DNA of 64,000 bases from assembly GCA_021397845.1 (NCBI GenBank), contig CM038044.1:101988942-102052941 (forward strand). Direction: 5' to 3'. This stretch comes from Areca catechu. Its lineage: Eukaryota > Streptophyta > Magnoliopsida > Arecales > Arecaceae. Of the stretch, positions 45,463-57,560 are shown in pieces; the first letter of the stretch is position 1; every line of letters starts with the position of its first letter. A program made the position numbers and the translations under genes. Below the pieces are notes generated by a model that was given only the letters and a program-made list of their open reading frames with translations, did not search any database and was not told the DNA's origin.

Positions 45463-48400
45463 TCAGGAAATCCAGGAGTCTTCAGATTCAGGACATCCTT
45501 GCCATCTAACCAGATAACGTTGGTAGCCTTTATTTCTAGTAGTAATGATCTGGTCATCCAAGATCCTTTCAATTCTCTCCTTTCTCTCAGGAACACTTGG
45601 TGGTGGACACTCATTTGGTGTTTCACTCTCAAAAGAAACATTAGGACCAAAAAGCTCACTAGGTATCAATGCAGGTTCTTTGTATTCTTTTAAGTCTGAA
45701 ACGTTAAATGTTGAACTAATGCCATAACTTGGTGGTAATTCTAATACATAAGCATTTGGTCCAATTTTCTTTATTATTTTGAAAGGTCCGGCTCCCCGGG
45801 CATGGAGTTTCTTCATAGTTCCCGGCAGAAACCTTTCAGGTTTAAGTTTGATCATGACGGAGTCCCCTTCATTAAATTCTTTTAATTGTTTATGTGAATT
45901 AGTCATATGCTGATAGAGTTCATTGCTCGTTTGAATCTTTTGGCTAATCTCCTTATGCAATTCCCTAATATGCTGTGCATATGACTCGGCAGACTCGGAC
46001 ACCCGTGCATGTGTGGGTAAAGGAGCTAGGTCTAAAGGCTTCCTAGGTCTGTATCCATGGACCACTTCGAATGGACTTTTCCCAATAGACCTATTAACTG
46101 AGCTGTTATAGGCAAATTCAGCACGAGGAAGTAATAGGTCCCAGTTTCCTAGGTTGTCACCAACTAAGCATCTCAACAGATTTCCTAAGCTTCGGTTTAC
46201 TACCTCAGTCTGGCCATTGGTTTGAGGATGATAGGCAGTAGAGAATTTCAGCTTGGTACCGAGCATGTGCCAGAGGGTTTTCCAGAAATAGCTAGTAAAT
46301 TTGACATCTCTATCGGACACAATGGTTTTAGGTAAACCATGAAGCCTAACGACCTGATCGAGAAAAAGCTTGGCCACCTTCGAAGCATCTAAAGTTTGAG
46401 AACAAGGAATGAAGTGAGCCATCTTGGAGAAACGATCGACAACCACAAAGACAGAATCATACTTCCTAGACGTCTTAGGGAGGCCTACTACAAAATCCAT
46501 GCTGATATCCTGCCATGGACAATCAGGGACAGGTAAGGGTGTGTACAGACCGGTGTTCTGTCTTTGCTGTTTTGCAACAGCACATATACGGCACTGAGCT
46601 ACAATCTGGGCCACATTTCTTTTGAGACCAGGCCAAAAGAATTGGTCTTCTATTGCTAAGATGGTCTTATTCCTACCAAAATGTCCTGCTAAGCCCCCAG
46701 CATGAACTTCCCAGATCAGAAATTCCCTAACAGAGGTCTTGGGAATACACAACTGATTTCCTCTGAAAAGGTATCCATCTAAAATGGTATAATCATTATG
46801 CTCACTAGATGGTCCTTGTTGAAGGGATCGATAGATGTCACCAAAATCAGGGCATGTAGGATATTCCTCTTTTAATCTTTCAAACCCTACTACCTCAGTG
46901 CTCACAGAATTCAATAACATTGAACGACGACTCAATGCATCAGCAACCCTATTTTTAGTTCCGGCATGATGTTTCAGTACGAACGTATAAGCTTGTATGA
47001 ACTCTACCCATTTCCCGTGCCTAGGGTTCAATTTCTTCTGAGAACTAAGGAACCTAAGAGCTTCATGGTCAGAAAATAGGACAAACTCTTGTGGTAGAAG
47101 ATAATGCCTCCAATAACGTAATGCCTGAACTACCGCATACAGCTCCCTATCATAGGTGGAATACCTTAGTCTCGCTTCATTTAACTTCTCACTGAAATAT
47201 GCTACTGGGTGATTCTCTTGACTCAAGACACCTCCAATTCCTACCCCAGAAGCATCACAAGCAACCTCGAACACTTTGGTAAAATCGGGTAACCTCAAGA
47301 CGGGTGCGTGTGTCATTTTTTCCTTAATTGTTAGGAAGGCTTTGTCTGCTGCTTTAGTCCATTCAAAAGTTCCTTTCCTAATACAATCAGTGATTGGAGC
47401 CACTATCATACTGAACCCTCTAATGAATCTCCTATAGAAGGTGGCTAAACCGTGAAAACTACGGACATCATGGATACTCTTGGGTACAGGCCACTCTACT
47501 ATTGACTTAATTTTCGCAGGGTCAGCGGACACTCCTTCAGATGTTACTACGAATCCTAGAAAGATAACTCTATGTGTTAAGAAATCACACTTCTTGATAT
47601 TGGCATAGAGGCTATCCTTTCTAAGGACTTGGCAAACTTGTCTTAGGTGGGTTAAATGGTCTGCCTTAGTCTTGCTATAGATAAGAATGTCATCAAAGTA
47701 GACCACCACAAATTTCTCGATGAAAGTTTTCAACACCTGATTCATAATTCTCATAAAGGTGCTGGGTGCATTGGACAGACCGAACGGCATGACTAACCAC
47801 TCATATAATCCATCTTTAGTCTTAAAAGCGGTCTTCCATTCATCTCCAGGCCTAACCCTAACCTGGTGATAGCCACTCTTTAAGTCTATCTTGGAGAAAA
47901 TTGTTGATCCGGCTATCATATCTAACATATCGTCCAGTCTTGAGATTGGAAACCTATATTTGACAGTAATCTTGTTGATGGCACGGCTGTCTACACACAT
48001 CCTCCAGGTACCATCTTTTTTAGGGGTTAACAAGGCAGGGACTGCACAAGGGCTTAAACTTTCTCTAACAAACCCCTTTCTAAGAAGTTCACTAACTTGC
48101 CTTTGTAACTCTTGATGTTCAGTTGGATTCATCCTATAATGAGGCAAATTAGGTAAAGTCACGCCAGGAACTAAATCTATGGCATGCTGTATGTCCCTTA
48201 AAGGTGGAAGATTATCGGGAAGATCCTCGGGAAACACGTCTTCAAAGTCTTTCAATAATTGGACCACCTCTTGAGGGTGTTCTACAGGGGTGTGGTCCAT
48301 AGTTTCCTTAGCAGCTACCATCCAAATAGGTGCTCCCTCATTAATGTCTTTTTCTAATTCTCTTGCACCTATCAAATTTAATCCAGTCCTTTTTTCTTTC

Positions 48401-50100
48401 AGGCTTCTAACTCCTCTTTTGGTGTTGTCCTTAGGCTGGGTTGAATGAATGACAATTTTCTTGCCATTGAAATTGAAAGCACAGGAATTTGATCGACCAA
48501 AAATTGTCACATCATGGTCAAACAGCCATGGCCTACCTAGGATGATGCTACTTACTCCCATATGGAGTACATCACACCAGATTCGTTCCTGATAGGACTG
48601 AAGTTGGATTCGGACCTGACATCTCTGCTTGATTGGGATAGAAGTGGAATCGATCCAGGATACCTTATATGGATTGGGATGTGGTTCAGTGGGTAATCCT
48701 AGACTCTTGGCTGCACTAGTGAAAATGGCATTGACACAGCTTCCACTATCGATCACGATCTTACAGACCTTTTCTCCTATTTTGACAAATGTGTGTAGGA
48801 TGCTAGTCCTACGCCAGTCTTCCTGCTCCTTGGTCTGTGTCATGATACATCTCACAACTCCTAACACATCTGATGAGTCTACATTTTCTTCATCTCCTTC
48901 ATACTCATCAGCCAAGCAATCCCCTGCTTCATAAACCTCCTCTTCATCATTCTCCAGGGGTTCTGATTCACCTTCTTCTGCCTCCCCTATATGTAAAGCT
49001 CTAGAGGGACATTGGCTCATGAAATGACCTGGTTTACGACACTTATAGCAAACTCGCTCCCTCTCACCTCGAACTTCAGGGCTCTTTCCTTTGTCTTCTC
49101 TAGGAATTGGGGGAATGGCAGGGTTGGTCCTAGGGGTTGGATTCGAGCTGGATCTTGGTCTATTGGTTGTACCAGGGACTGAACTAAGTCGACTAACAGG
49201 AGGATTAAACCTAATGGGCTCAGGTCGCCTAAATGTAGCTCTCCTTTGAAACCTCTCATAGTCCATGGCAACTTGGTATGCCTGATCTAAATCATGGACT
49301 TCTCTCAAAAATAGTTCTCCTTTTATATCTTCATTCAATCCTGATCTAAACCTCGACAATGTGGCTGCCTCAGACTCGACTACGTTGCATCGCATTACAA
49401 ACTCATCAAATTTAGCAACGTACTCAGAAACGGTCTTATTTCCTTGTGTCAATCGTTGCCACTGATCTAACAACCTTTGCTGATAAGACATAGGCAAATA
49501 TTTCTCTCTAAGCTTTCTCTTCATGTCTCTCCAGGTCACTATAGGTAAGTCTCCCCTCTGCCTAGCTATGCGCTCGACATTTCCCCAATACAACCTAGCC
49601 TGACGGACTAGTCTGATTTTGGCAAACTTGAATCTTCTCTCTTCAGACATATCATACCAGTCAAAATATTGGTCCATGTCAGCCTCCCAGTCTATGTACA
49701 CCTTAGGATCTAGGCTTTCCTCAAAGGTTGGTGCATCTAGACGTATATTCCTTAAGGCCCGATCATCCTGATCAAAAGTATCATGGCGAGGTCTTCTAGG
49801 ATTTGGCTCCGGAGTGTGATCAGTATAATCCTGATGTGGCCTTCTATGAATTGGATCAGGTGTATGTTCCTGTCGTTGGGCTCTAGGGCAAACTGAAGGT
49901 AATCTGGGTGAAGGTGGTTCAGTTGGGGTCAACCTAGATTCCTCTAGGGTTCCTATCCTTTCCTCGAACTGGTCAAACCTAGCATCCAAACGGTCCATCT
50001 TCTCGATCATAGATCTCATAAGGCTTTCCATACTAGTATCCATGGATGAACTAGGTTGGGCTTGTGAAGGGTGGTAAGGTGTGCCTGACCTAGTTGTCAT
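45463..50100 (-). CDS. Chr-A Gag-Pol polyprotein with C-terminal chromodomain (truncated by one stop)
   Basis: Single frame of 1545 residues. Domains: Retrotrans_gag about 155-285 (FAKIRLVRQARLYW.. KYLPMSYQQRLL); CCHC knuckle 351-364; aspartic protease DSG at 451-453; RT about 670-900 with Asp739 and YFDD 801-804; RNase H about 940-1060 (Asp949, Glu986, Asp1011, Asp1054); integrase HHCC region about 1133-1173 and core with Asp1202, Asp1263, Glu1299; GPF/Y-like GAGPFKI at 1436; chromodomain 1508-1545. Integrase after RT is gypsy order and the chromodomain makes it a chromovirus. A TGA at 45463-45465 interrupts the chromodomain; Chr-B has AAG (Lys) there and the matching frame continues almost to the LTR. 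The start ATG begins MTTRSGTPY, as in Chr-B. The product would form particles, copy the RNA and direct insertion. Confidence 0.95.
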   Translation of the reverse strand: MTTRSGTPYHPSQAQPSSSMDTSMESLMRSMIEKMDRLDARFDQFEERIGTLEESRLTPTEPPSPRLPSVCPRAQRQEHTPDPIHRRPHQDYTDHTPEPNPRRPRHDTFDQDDRALRNIRLDAPTFEESLDPKVYIDWEADMDQYFDWYDMSEERRFKFAKIRLVRQARLYWGNVERIARQRGDLPIVTWRDMKRKLREKYLPMSYQQRLLDQWQRLTQGNKTVSEYVAKFDEFVMRCNVVESEAATLSRFRSGLNEDIKGELFLREVHDLDQAYQVAMDYERFQRRATFRRPEPIRFNPPVSRLSSVPGTTNRPRSSSNPTPRTNPAIPPIPREDKGKSPEVRGERERVCYKCRKPGHFMSQCPSRALHIGEAEEGESEPLENDEEEVYEAGDCLADEYEGDEENVDSSDVLGVVRCIMTQTKEQEDWRRTSILHTFVKIGEKVCKIVIDSGSCVNAIFTSAAKSLGLPTEPHPNPYKVSWIDSTSIPIKQRCQVRIQLQSYQERIWCDVLHMGVSSIILGRPWLFDHDVTIFGRSNSCAFNFNGKKIVIHSTQPKDNTKRGVRSLKEKRTGLNLIGARELEKDINEGAPIWMVAAKETMDHTPVEHPQEVVQLLKDFEDVFPEDLPDNLPPLRDIQHAIDLVPGVTLPNLPHYRMNPTEHQELQRQVSELLRKGFVRESLSPCAVPALLTPKKDGTWRMCVDSRAINKITVKYRFPISRLDDMLDMIAGSTIFSKIDLKSGYHQVRVRPGDEWKTAFKTKDGLYEWLVMPFGLSNAPSTFMRIMNQVLKTFIEKFVVVYFDDILIYSKTKADHLTHLRQVCQVLRKDSLYANIKKCDFLTHRVIFLGFVVTSEGVSADPAKIKSIVEWPVPKSIHDVRSFHGLATFYRRFIRGFSMIVAPITDCIRKGTFEWTKAADKAFLTIKEKMTHAPVLRLPDFTKVFEVACDASGVGIGGVLSQENHPVAYFSEKLNEARLRYSTYDRELYAVVQALRYWRHYLLPQEFVLFSDHEALRFLSSQKKLNPRHGKWVEFIQAYTFVLKHHAGTKNRVADALSRRSMLLNSVSTEVVGFERLKEEYPTCPDFGDIYRSLQQGPSSEHNDYTILDGYLFRGNQLCIPKTSVREFLIWEVHAGGLAGHFGRNKTILAIEDQFFWPGLKRNVAQIVAQCRICAVAKQQRQNTGLYTPLPVPDCPWQDISMDFVVGLPKTSRKYDSVFVVVDRFSKMAHFIPCSQTLDASKVAKLFLDQVVRLHGLPKTIVSDRDVKFTSYFWKTLWHMLGTKLKFSTAYHPQTNGQTEVVNRSLGNLLRCLVGDNLGNWDLLLPRAEFAYNSSVNRSIGKSPFEVVHGYRPRKPLDLAPLPTHARVSESAESYAQHIRELHKEISQKIQTSNELYQHMTNSHKQLKEFNEGDSVMIKLKPERFLPGTMKKLHARGAGPFKIIKKIGPNAYVLELPPSYGISSTFNVSDLKEYKEPALIPSELFGPNVSFESETPNECPPPSVPERKERIERILDDQIITTRNKGYQRYLVRWQGCPESEDSWIS

Positions 50101-51418
50101 GCAAACAATTAGACTCAGACCCGAACTACGAGTTTTCTAAACCGGTTAGTTCAAATAAACTGAGTTGACTAGATACAATCAAATCAACAGCTACTCTCTT
50201 CCACTGGCCAGTCAGGAGGTGGGTCTGTGGGAGGTTCCCCCAGCTTTCACTGGGTCCTAATTAAAAACCACAAGAACCGCTTTGGCTTGAGCAACTTAAC
50301 CTCTATCCTTGACACCAGCTTTCAATAATAGATGAAGAAATGGGTTGCACAAGCTTTTCCAATTGAATTGAACTGGACCTAGAGTTCCAAGCTAGTTGCC
50401 TAATCAAGGTGGCAAGCTAGATTGTAGTAACTCTATACTTGGCCAGGTTTTAGAACAAGGGGAGTGTGAGATCCTGTCTCTGGCCTACCTAGGCCCGGTG
50501 GAATTGGCCCGATAGACGGATCAGCACCCAAGCCCTTAGTCCCAATTCTAGACACCAAGTAATAGGGCACACACAAGACTAGTTGACACAATGAGTTGAC
50601 AATAACCCGGGCTCGACCAAATTGATGTCCCTAACCCACTAGGGCAATTAATGTCTAATCAATTTTAGTTAGGGATTGGATCGATATGCAATTTGGTGAT
50701 TTTTGGGCTAGGGACAGGTGATGAAATCCTGACCCTATGTCAATTTCATGCCCTTAATTTGATTTGTCATGAGATGCATGCAAATTTCAAATTTCAGGTG
50801 CAGAAGTAGTGTGTTGCAGTTTAAAAGTGGTGTTGATAAGTGCAGAAAAAAATGTCAGAAAAATCTAAAAAAATCACAGAAAACTCCTAACTTCTAGATA
50901 ACATACCAGATGAAACAAAAGTTCAAAATAAAAATCTGTACTATTCTAGGCAGATTCTGAAATGAAGATAATGAAAAGGAACAGAACAGAACAGAAACCC
51001 TAATAACACTGATGGACTGCAGGAATTTTTATTTTTTTTATAAATTTTTTATCAGATTGAAATTTTAAACAGTGATAAGCAACTTAAAATGGAACAGGAA
51101 AAAAAATATTTCAATGAGGAATGTAATACTTGCCTTTGGAGTTGCAGGCGGATTACAGTCAGCCTACAGAAAATACAGCAAGCAGAAAAACAGAATGTGC
51201 CTAATGCAAAATTCACAAATGAAATCTAAGAAGTCCTTTGGCTTTCTTTTTCATGGGTCAATCACAATGGCACCCCGACACGCCTTAGGAGATCCCCGTG
51301 GAATGGGAAGAGAGGGTGTTTAAACCCTACTTTCTCCTAAGACCGGACGGCCTGGTAACGCCCCCGATCCAAGTACTTCAAGGACTTAATGCTATGCAAT
51401 CAGGAACTCATTCTACCA
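50101..51418 (-). other. Chr-A 5' leader
   Basis: About 1.3 kb between primer site and Gag start, non-coding. It shares blocks with the Chr-B leader (for example aatggcacccc.acacgcc.. near 51268 and 58573, and the gggaggtcccccc-type tract near 50230 and 57685). Confidence 0.75.
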
Positions 51419-51431
51419 TGCTCTGATACCA
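51419..51431 (-). other. Primer-binding site of Chr-A (initiator Met tRNA)
   Basis: tgctctgatacca on plus, tggtatcagagca on minus. It is separated from the LTR by four bases (agaa). Confidence 0.93.
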
Positions 51432-51435
51432 AGAA

Positions 51436-52819
51436 TGGTGGGAAACATGCAAGTTGAGGATGCAACTATGCAACCCTAAAGGAGATTAGCAAAGATTAAC
51501 TTAGCAATTTCTTATTTGCATATGATTAGTTCAGCATATAGTATCAAAGGAGGTCTAATGAAGAGAACTCGAACGATCAAACGTAAACCTAATTAATAAG
51601 ACTATCAAAATAACAAAGAAATAGGAATAAGATTCGAACCACACAAGTTAAGCTAGGAAAATTTAATATTTCAGACCTAATCGATACTAGAACATACCTA
51701 GCATTAATCTTTCAAGTAGATCAAGTTCACTCATGAAGAGACCTCCCAAATGACAAGACCATACTACAAATTGAGGGCCCTTCTTGTTTTCTGGATTATG
51801 GCAAGTAATTCCTTCCTCTTGAGTTCGGAATCCCGGAGAACCCTACAACAAAGAAACCTCGAGATTAGGAACTTGGTAAAATACGTTAGTCATGAAATGG
51901 AGAAACTAAAGAAGAGTCGAGGAAGCATTGTTGAAGAATAATCTTGGCGCCATGGTAGATCACTTGAAATGGATTAGGCCGGCCTCCTTGTGATGGTCTT
52001 CTTGATCAACCTTGAATATTGAAGAGCTAGCTTGAGATTGGAGAAGAAGGAGAGTGTCTTAGGCGTTGGAGATGGAGGAGGAGAAAGTAGGGTTGGCATG
52101 GGATAGGGAGAGGAATTTAGAACTACCACTTAGGCACATAGAACTCACATAGAAGAAAATTTTTATTTTTTCTTTTCCATCCTCTCTTTACAAGAAGACT
52201 AAGAGTCTTTTATAGACTATTAAGCCATTTTGAATTCAAACTACACCAAATATCATGGAGAAAAATTTGTGGAGAAAAATATGGGGCATCCCATGAGTAG
52301 TGGAGGAAGTTGTGGAGGAAGTTGTAGCCAATTCAAATTCAAATTCCCCTTTTCTTCTCTTGGGCGGCAACCTTGGATGGTGAGGTGGCATGTGTGATGT
52401 GGCAGCAACCTTGGATGGTGAGGTGGTATGTGTGATGTGGCAGCAACCTTGGATGATGAGGTGGCATGTGTCATGTGGCATGTGGTCCCCACTTGAGGTG
52501 GCTTTGGTCTTTCTTTGGAGTATAAGTCTTGAGTCTTCTTTAGTCTTCAAATGTGGTTTGATTTGATTCTTCATGGAGGTTTGGTTTGATTCTTCATGGA
52601 TTGGACTTGACTCATTTGGACCCAACTCTCAAATACAAGATTAATCAGGCTGGACTAGTCCCAACATAAAATTGAAATGGACCCGAATTACATAATTATT
52701 TGGACTTAAAATTAAAGAAAGAAAAAAATTACAGGACTTTCTTTTACTCATCCAACCATAAGGACTCGGATTTGACTTGAATTGGTTGGAGTCTCTTCCT
52801 GATTCTGGTGCCCACACCA
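51436..52819 (-). repeat. Chr-A 5' LTR
   Basis: 1384 bp, plus-strand borders TGGTGGGAAACATG and GGTGCCCACACCA. A minus-strand TATA box (gtctataaaagactc) lies at about 52204-52218. The 38-bp triple repeat lies at 52366-52480. A duplication of the phrase tttgattcttcatgg near 52562-52600 is absent from the 3' LTR. Confidence 0.9.
52204..52218 (-). promoter_or_regulatory. TATA box of Chr-A 5' LTR
   Basis: The minus strand reads agtctataaaagactc, about 600 bases after the U3 start at 52819. The deleted 3' LTR lacks this region. Confidence 0.65.
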
Positions 52820-52824
52820 GCTGA
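52820..52824. repeat. Target-site duplication of Chr-A (right), gctga
   Basis: Exact copy of 44865-44869. Confidence 0.95.
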
Positions 52825-52904
52825 CTCTTGTGGCTTCAATTGGCTTGCTTTATAATTCAATCCATAATGAATTTGATTGAAAATATTTATTGGTGTCCGC
52901 CCCA
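52825..52904 (-). repeat. Chr-B 3' LTR, part 3
   Basis: ctcttgtggcttcaattggc.. to ..ggtgtccgcccca, matching 60131-60210. It completes the 1450-bp LTR. The minus-strand purine tract cccatcccgggaaaat lies at 52905-52920. Confidence 0.92.
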
Positions 52905-55900
52905 ATTTTCCCGGGATGGGAAGAACTCGACCATGTTGAGTATGGGTCAACTTGACTTTGGTAATGCTCCAATAAGTTCGAGTCAATTTGTTGCAGGTCC
53001 TTCTTAGTGATCCACAAGTTTTCAGATTCTGGTCGACCTTGCCAACGAACCAGATATCGTTGGTAGTCCTTGTTCCTAGTAGTGACAATCTTGTCATCCA
53101 GAATTTGCTCAATTTTATCTTGCCTCTTTGGAAAAGTGGTTGGTGGACACTCAGGGGTGGGTTCACTCTCAACAATAGGGTTAGGCCCGAAAGGCTCACT
53201 AGATATCATCATAGGCTCTTTATACTCTATCAAGTCTAAAACATTGAAGGTCGAGCTGATACCTAGGTCAAAAGCTAACTCAAGTACATATGCATTAGGT
53301 CCAATCTTCTTTATGATTTTGAATGGGCCTGCACCACGGGCATATAATTTTTTAAAGGTTCCAGATGGGAACTGTTCAGGTTTGAGTCTAATCATTACGT
53401 GGTCTCCTTCATAGAATTCTTTGATTCTCTTATATGAAGTAACCATATGTTTATAGGTTTCATTGCTCAAGTTGATTTTCTTATTGATTTCTTTATGCAA
53501 GTCCTTAATATACTGTGCATAGGATTCAGCAGACTCAGAAACTCATTCATGTGTGGGCAATGGGATGAGATCTATAGGTTTCCTATGTACCCATGGACCA
53601 CCTCAAAAGGACTCTTTCCAGTAGATCTATTGATTGAGCTGTTGTAAGCAAACTCCGCTCTAGGTAATAAGAGATCCCAATTTTCCATACTATCACCAAC
53701 TAAACATCTAAGCAGATTCCCTAAACTCCGGTTAACGACTTCAGTTTGGCTATCAATTTAAGGATGGTAGGCTATGGAGAATTTCAGTTTGGTTCCTAGC
53801 ATATGCCAAAGAGTTTTCCAAAAGTAACTAGTGAACCTAACATCTCTATCTGACACAATGGTTTTGGGTAAACCATGTAGCCTAACCACTTCGTCAAGGA
53901 AAAGCTTAGCCATTCTTGAAGTATCGAAGGTTTGAGAACATGGGATGAAGTGAGCCATCTTAGAAAATCGATCAACTACAACATAGATGGAATCATATCT
54001 CCTTTCGGTCTTTGGGAGTCCTAGTACAAAGTCCATACTAAGATCCTGCCATGGACAATCAGGGACTGGTAGAGGAGTGTACAACCCAGTGTTCTGCTTT
54101 TGCTATTTGGCAACAACACACGTTCGACATTGCACCACAACTTGGGCCACATTCCTCTTGAGGCCAGGCCAAAAAAATTGGTCTTCTATTGTTAGGATGG
54201 TTTTATTTCTACCAAAATGACCTGCTAGCCCTCCAGCATTAACTTCCTAGATCAAAAACTCTTTAATAGAAGTTCGAGAGACACATAACTGATTTTCTTT
54301 AAAAAGGAATCCATCTAAGAGAGTATAGTCACTATGTACACTAGATGGTCCTTGTTGGAGGGATTGATAAATATCACTAAAGTCTGGACACTTAGGGTAT
54401 TCTTCTTTCAATCTATCAAACCCTATAACTTCTATGCTAACCGAGGTCAAAAGCATGGATCGTCGACTCAGTGCATCTACAACCCTATTTTCAATGCCAG
54501 CACGGTATTTCAGAACAAAGGTATATGCTTGAATGAATTCTATCCATTTTCCATGCCTAGGGTTCAATTTCTTTTAGGAATTAAGGAATCGTAAGGCTTC
54601 ATGATCGGAATAAAGAACGAACTCTTGTGATAGTAAATAGTGTCTCCAATATCTCAAAGCTTGTACTACCACGTACAATTCTCTATCATATGTTGAGTAT
54701 CTCATTCTTGCCTCATTCAATTTCTCGCTAAAGAATGCCACTGGATGACCCTCTTGGCTCAAAACTCCTCCAATTCCTACTCTAGAGGCATCACAAGTAA
54801 CCTCAAACACCTTTGAAATATTGGGTAACCTTAAAATGGGTGCTCGTGTCATTCTTTTCTTGATTTTTAGGAAGGCTCTACCAGCAGCTTTTGTTCATTC
54901 AAAGGTTTCCTTCCTAATGCAGTCGGTAATGGGTGCCACTATGGTATTGAATCCTCGAATAAACCTCCTATAGAAAGTGGCTAGACCATGGAAACTTCGA
55001 ACATCATGGATACTTTTGCATTCCGGCCACTCAATTATGGACTTGACTTTTTTGGGGTTAACAGACACCCCTTCAGTGGTGACAACAAATCCTAGAAAGA
55101 TAACTCTATGAGTCATGAATTCACATTTCTTGTGGTTGGCATAGAGACTATCGTGTCTAAGGGCTTGGCAAACTTGCCTAAGATGGTCTAAATGGTCTTT
55201 CTTCATTCTACTATAAATGAGAATGCTGTCAAAATAGACCACTACAAACTTTCCGATGAATGTCCTCAAAACTTGGATCATAATCCTTATGAAGGTAATA
55301 GGTGCATTAGATAGGCCGAAAGGTATTACTACCCACTTATATAAGCCATCTTTGGTTTTAAAAGCGGTTTTCTATTTGTCCCCGGGTCTAATTCTTACTT
55401 GATGATAGCCACTCTTAAGGTCAATTTTGGAGAATATTTTGGCTCTAGCCATCATGTCTAACATGTCATCCAAATGGAGAATAGGGAAATGATACTTAAT
55501 GGTAATCTTATTGATGGCTCGACTATCTATACACATTCTCCATGTGCCATCTTTCTTAGGGGTCAGAAGGGCAGGTACTGCATATGGGCTTAGGCTTTCT
55601 CTAATGAATCCTTTTTGGAGAAGTTTTCCAACTTGACATTGTAATTCCAAATGTTCTGTAGGATTTATCCTATAATGGGGAAGGTTTAGTAATGTGGATC
55701 CTGGGATCAAATCTATGGCATGTTGAATATCTCTCAAGGGTAGAAGGTGATTAGGAAGGTCTCAGGAAAGATGTCTTGAAACTCCTCTAAAAACCCTAAC
55801 ACCTCCTGGGGTTGTTTCTTATGGGGTTGGTCCTGAGCTTCCTTAGTTGTTAAAATCCAAACAGGGGAACCACTGCTAAGCTCTTGCTCTAATTCCTTAG

Positions 55901-57560
55901 CACTAATCATGTTTATTCCTTGTTTCTTGTCCCCCAGGTGACTTAATCCTCTCTTAACATTATCCTTAGGTGGTGAGGAATTGATTACAATCTTCTTTCC
56001 ATTATGAGTAAAAGAACATGAATTAGAACGACCATAGAGTATAGCATCATGATCATACAACCATGGTTGGCCTAATATGATGCTACTAACCCCCATTGGA
56101 AGAACATTGCACCAAACCTTTTCTTGGTATGACTAGAACTGGATTGAGACTTGGCACCTAAGTTTGATGGGAATTGAGGTCGAATCTATCCAAGATACCT
56201 TATATGGGTTGGGATGGGGCACAGTGGGCAATCCCAGGTTCTTGACTATATTGGTTGATATGGCATTGACACAACTACCACTATCTAAGATGATCTTATA
56301 TACTTTTTTTCCTATCTTGACAAAGGTTTGTAGGATACCAGTCCTATGCCAATCTTCTTGCTCCTTACCCTGGGTCAAGATATATCTCACAACTCCTAGG
56401 ATTTCTGATAAGTTTATGATCTCTTCATCCCCTTCATACTCATCAACTAAATTCACACCTGCCTCATATACTTCTTCTTCCTCACAATTTTCTATGGGTT
56501 CAATAACTTCCTCTTCTACTTCTCCTATGTGTAATGCTCTGGTGGGACATTGGCTTGCATAGTGACCTATCTTATGACATCTAAAACAATGGACATTTCC
56601 CTCCCTTTGAACTTCAGGGCTCTTTCCTTTATCTTCCCTTCGAACTAATGGAGTAGCAGGACTGGGTCTATTGGTTATACTTGGGCCTGGAATTGGTCTA
56701 TTTCCAGGAGGATTAATCCTAGTGGGCTTAGGTTGGCAAAATAAAGGTCTCCTCTGGAATCTCTCACAGTCCCTAGCAACTTGGTAGGCTTAGTCTAGGT
56801 CATGGACTTCTCTCAAAAATAATTTTCTCTGGATTTTCTCATGTAGACCTGCTCTAAACCTAGACAAGGTTGCTACCTCAAATTCAACCACATTGCATCT
56901 TATAACGAACTCATCAAACTTGGCAATATATTCAGATACTGTCTTATTTCCTTGGGTTAATCATTGCCATTGATCCAAGAGTCTTTGTTCATAGGACATT
57001 GGTAAATACTTCTCCCTAAGCTTCACCTTCATAGCTCTCCAAGTGGCTATGGGCATGTCACCCCTCTATCGAGTCATGCGCTCCACATTATCCCAGTACA
57101 ATCTAGCCTGATGAACCAATCTAAGTTTGGCAAACTTAAATTTTCTATCTTCTAACATTTCATACCAGTCAAAATATTAGTTCATATCACCTTCCCAGTT
57201 TATATACACCTTAGGATCCAAATTTCCATCGAATATGGGTGCATCTAGATGAATATTTCTAAGAGCTCTCTCATCCTGGTCAACATAATCATGGTGAGGT
57301 CTCCTTGGATGTGGGTCAGGAGTATATTCCTGGTGTTGGACTCTAGGATGGACAGGTGGCAATCTGGGTGATTGTGGCTCAGTAAGGGTCAAACGGGTTT
57401 CTTCAAGGGTTCCTATCCTCTCTTCTATTTGATCAAACATAGTGTTCAATTGCTTGAACTACTGAGTCATAATTCTCATTAGAGCTTCTAGATTGGGGTC
57501 AATGGTAGAACTAGGTTGGTCTTGTGAATGTTGATAGGGAGTTCCTGATCTAGTAGTCAT
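52905..57560 (-). pseudogene. Chr-B Gag-Pol remnant
   Basis: Same protein as Chr-A, read from the ATG at 57558-57560 (MTTRSGTPYQHSQ). Gag, knuckle, protease (LDSGSCVNAI near 56270, with Leu where Chr-A has Ile), RT, RNase H, integrase and chromodomain are all traceable as separate open pieces (56133-56456, 55734-56096, 55372-55737, 54895-55281, 54574-54852, 54247-54567, 53758-54084, 52850-53500). They are separated by stops and frameshifts. In RT the catalytic YFDD reads YFDS (ca. 55220). The chromodomain tail WITKKDLQQID is intact here, where Chr-A has a stop. Confidence 0.93.

Larger units (their letters stand above)
44870..52819 (-). mobile_element. Chr-A: chromovirus with nearly intact Gag-Pol, 7.95 kb
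   Basis: 5' LTR 51436-52819 (1384 bp), primer site 51419-51431, leader, Gag-Pol 50100-45463, 3' LTR 44870-45370 (only 501 bp, fold-back end). Perfect gctga duplications flank it. The intact reading frame marks it as a young insertion in the window. It disrupts the 3' LTR of Chr-B. Confidence 0.95.
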
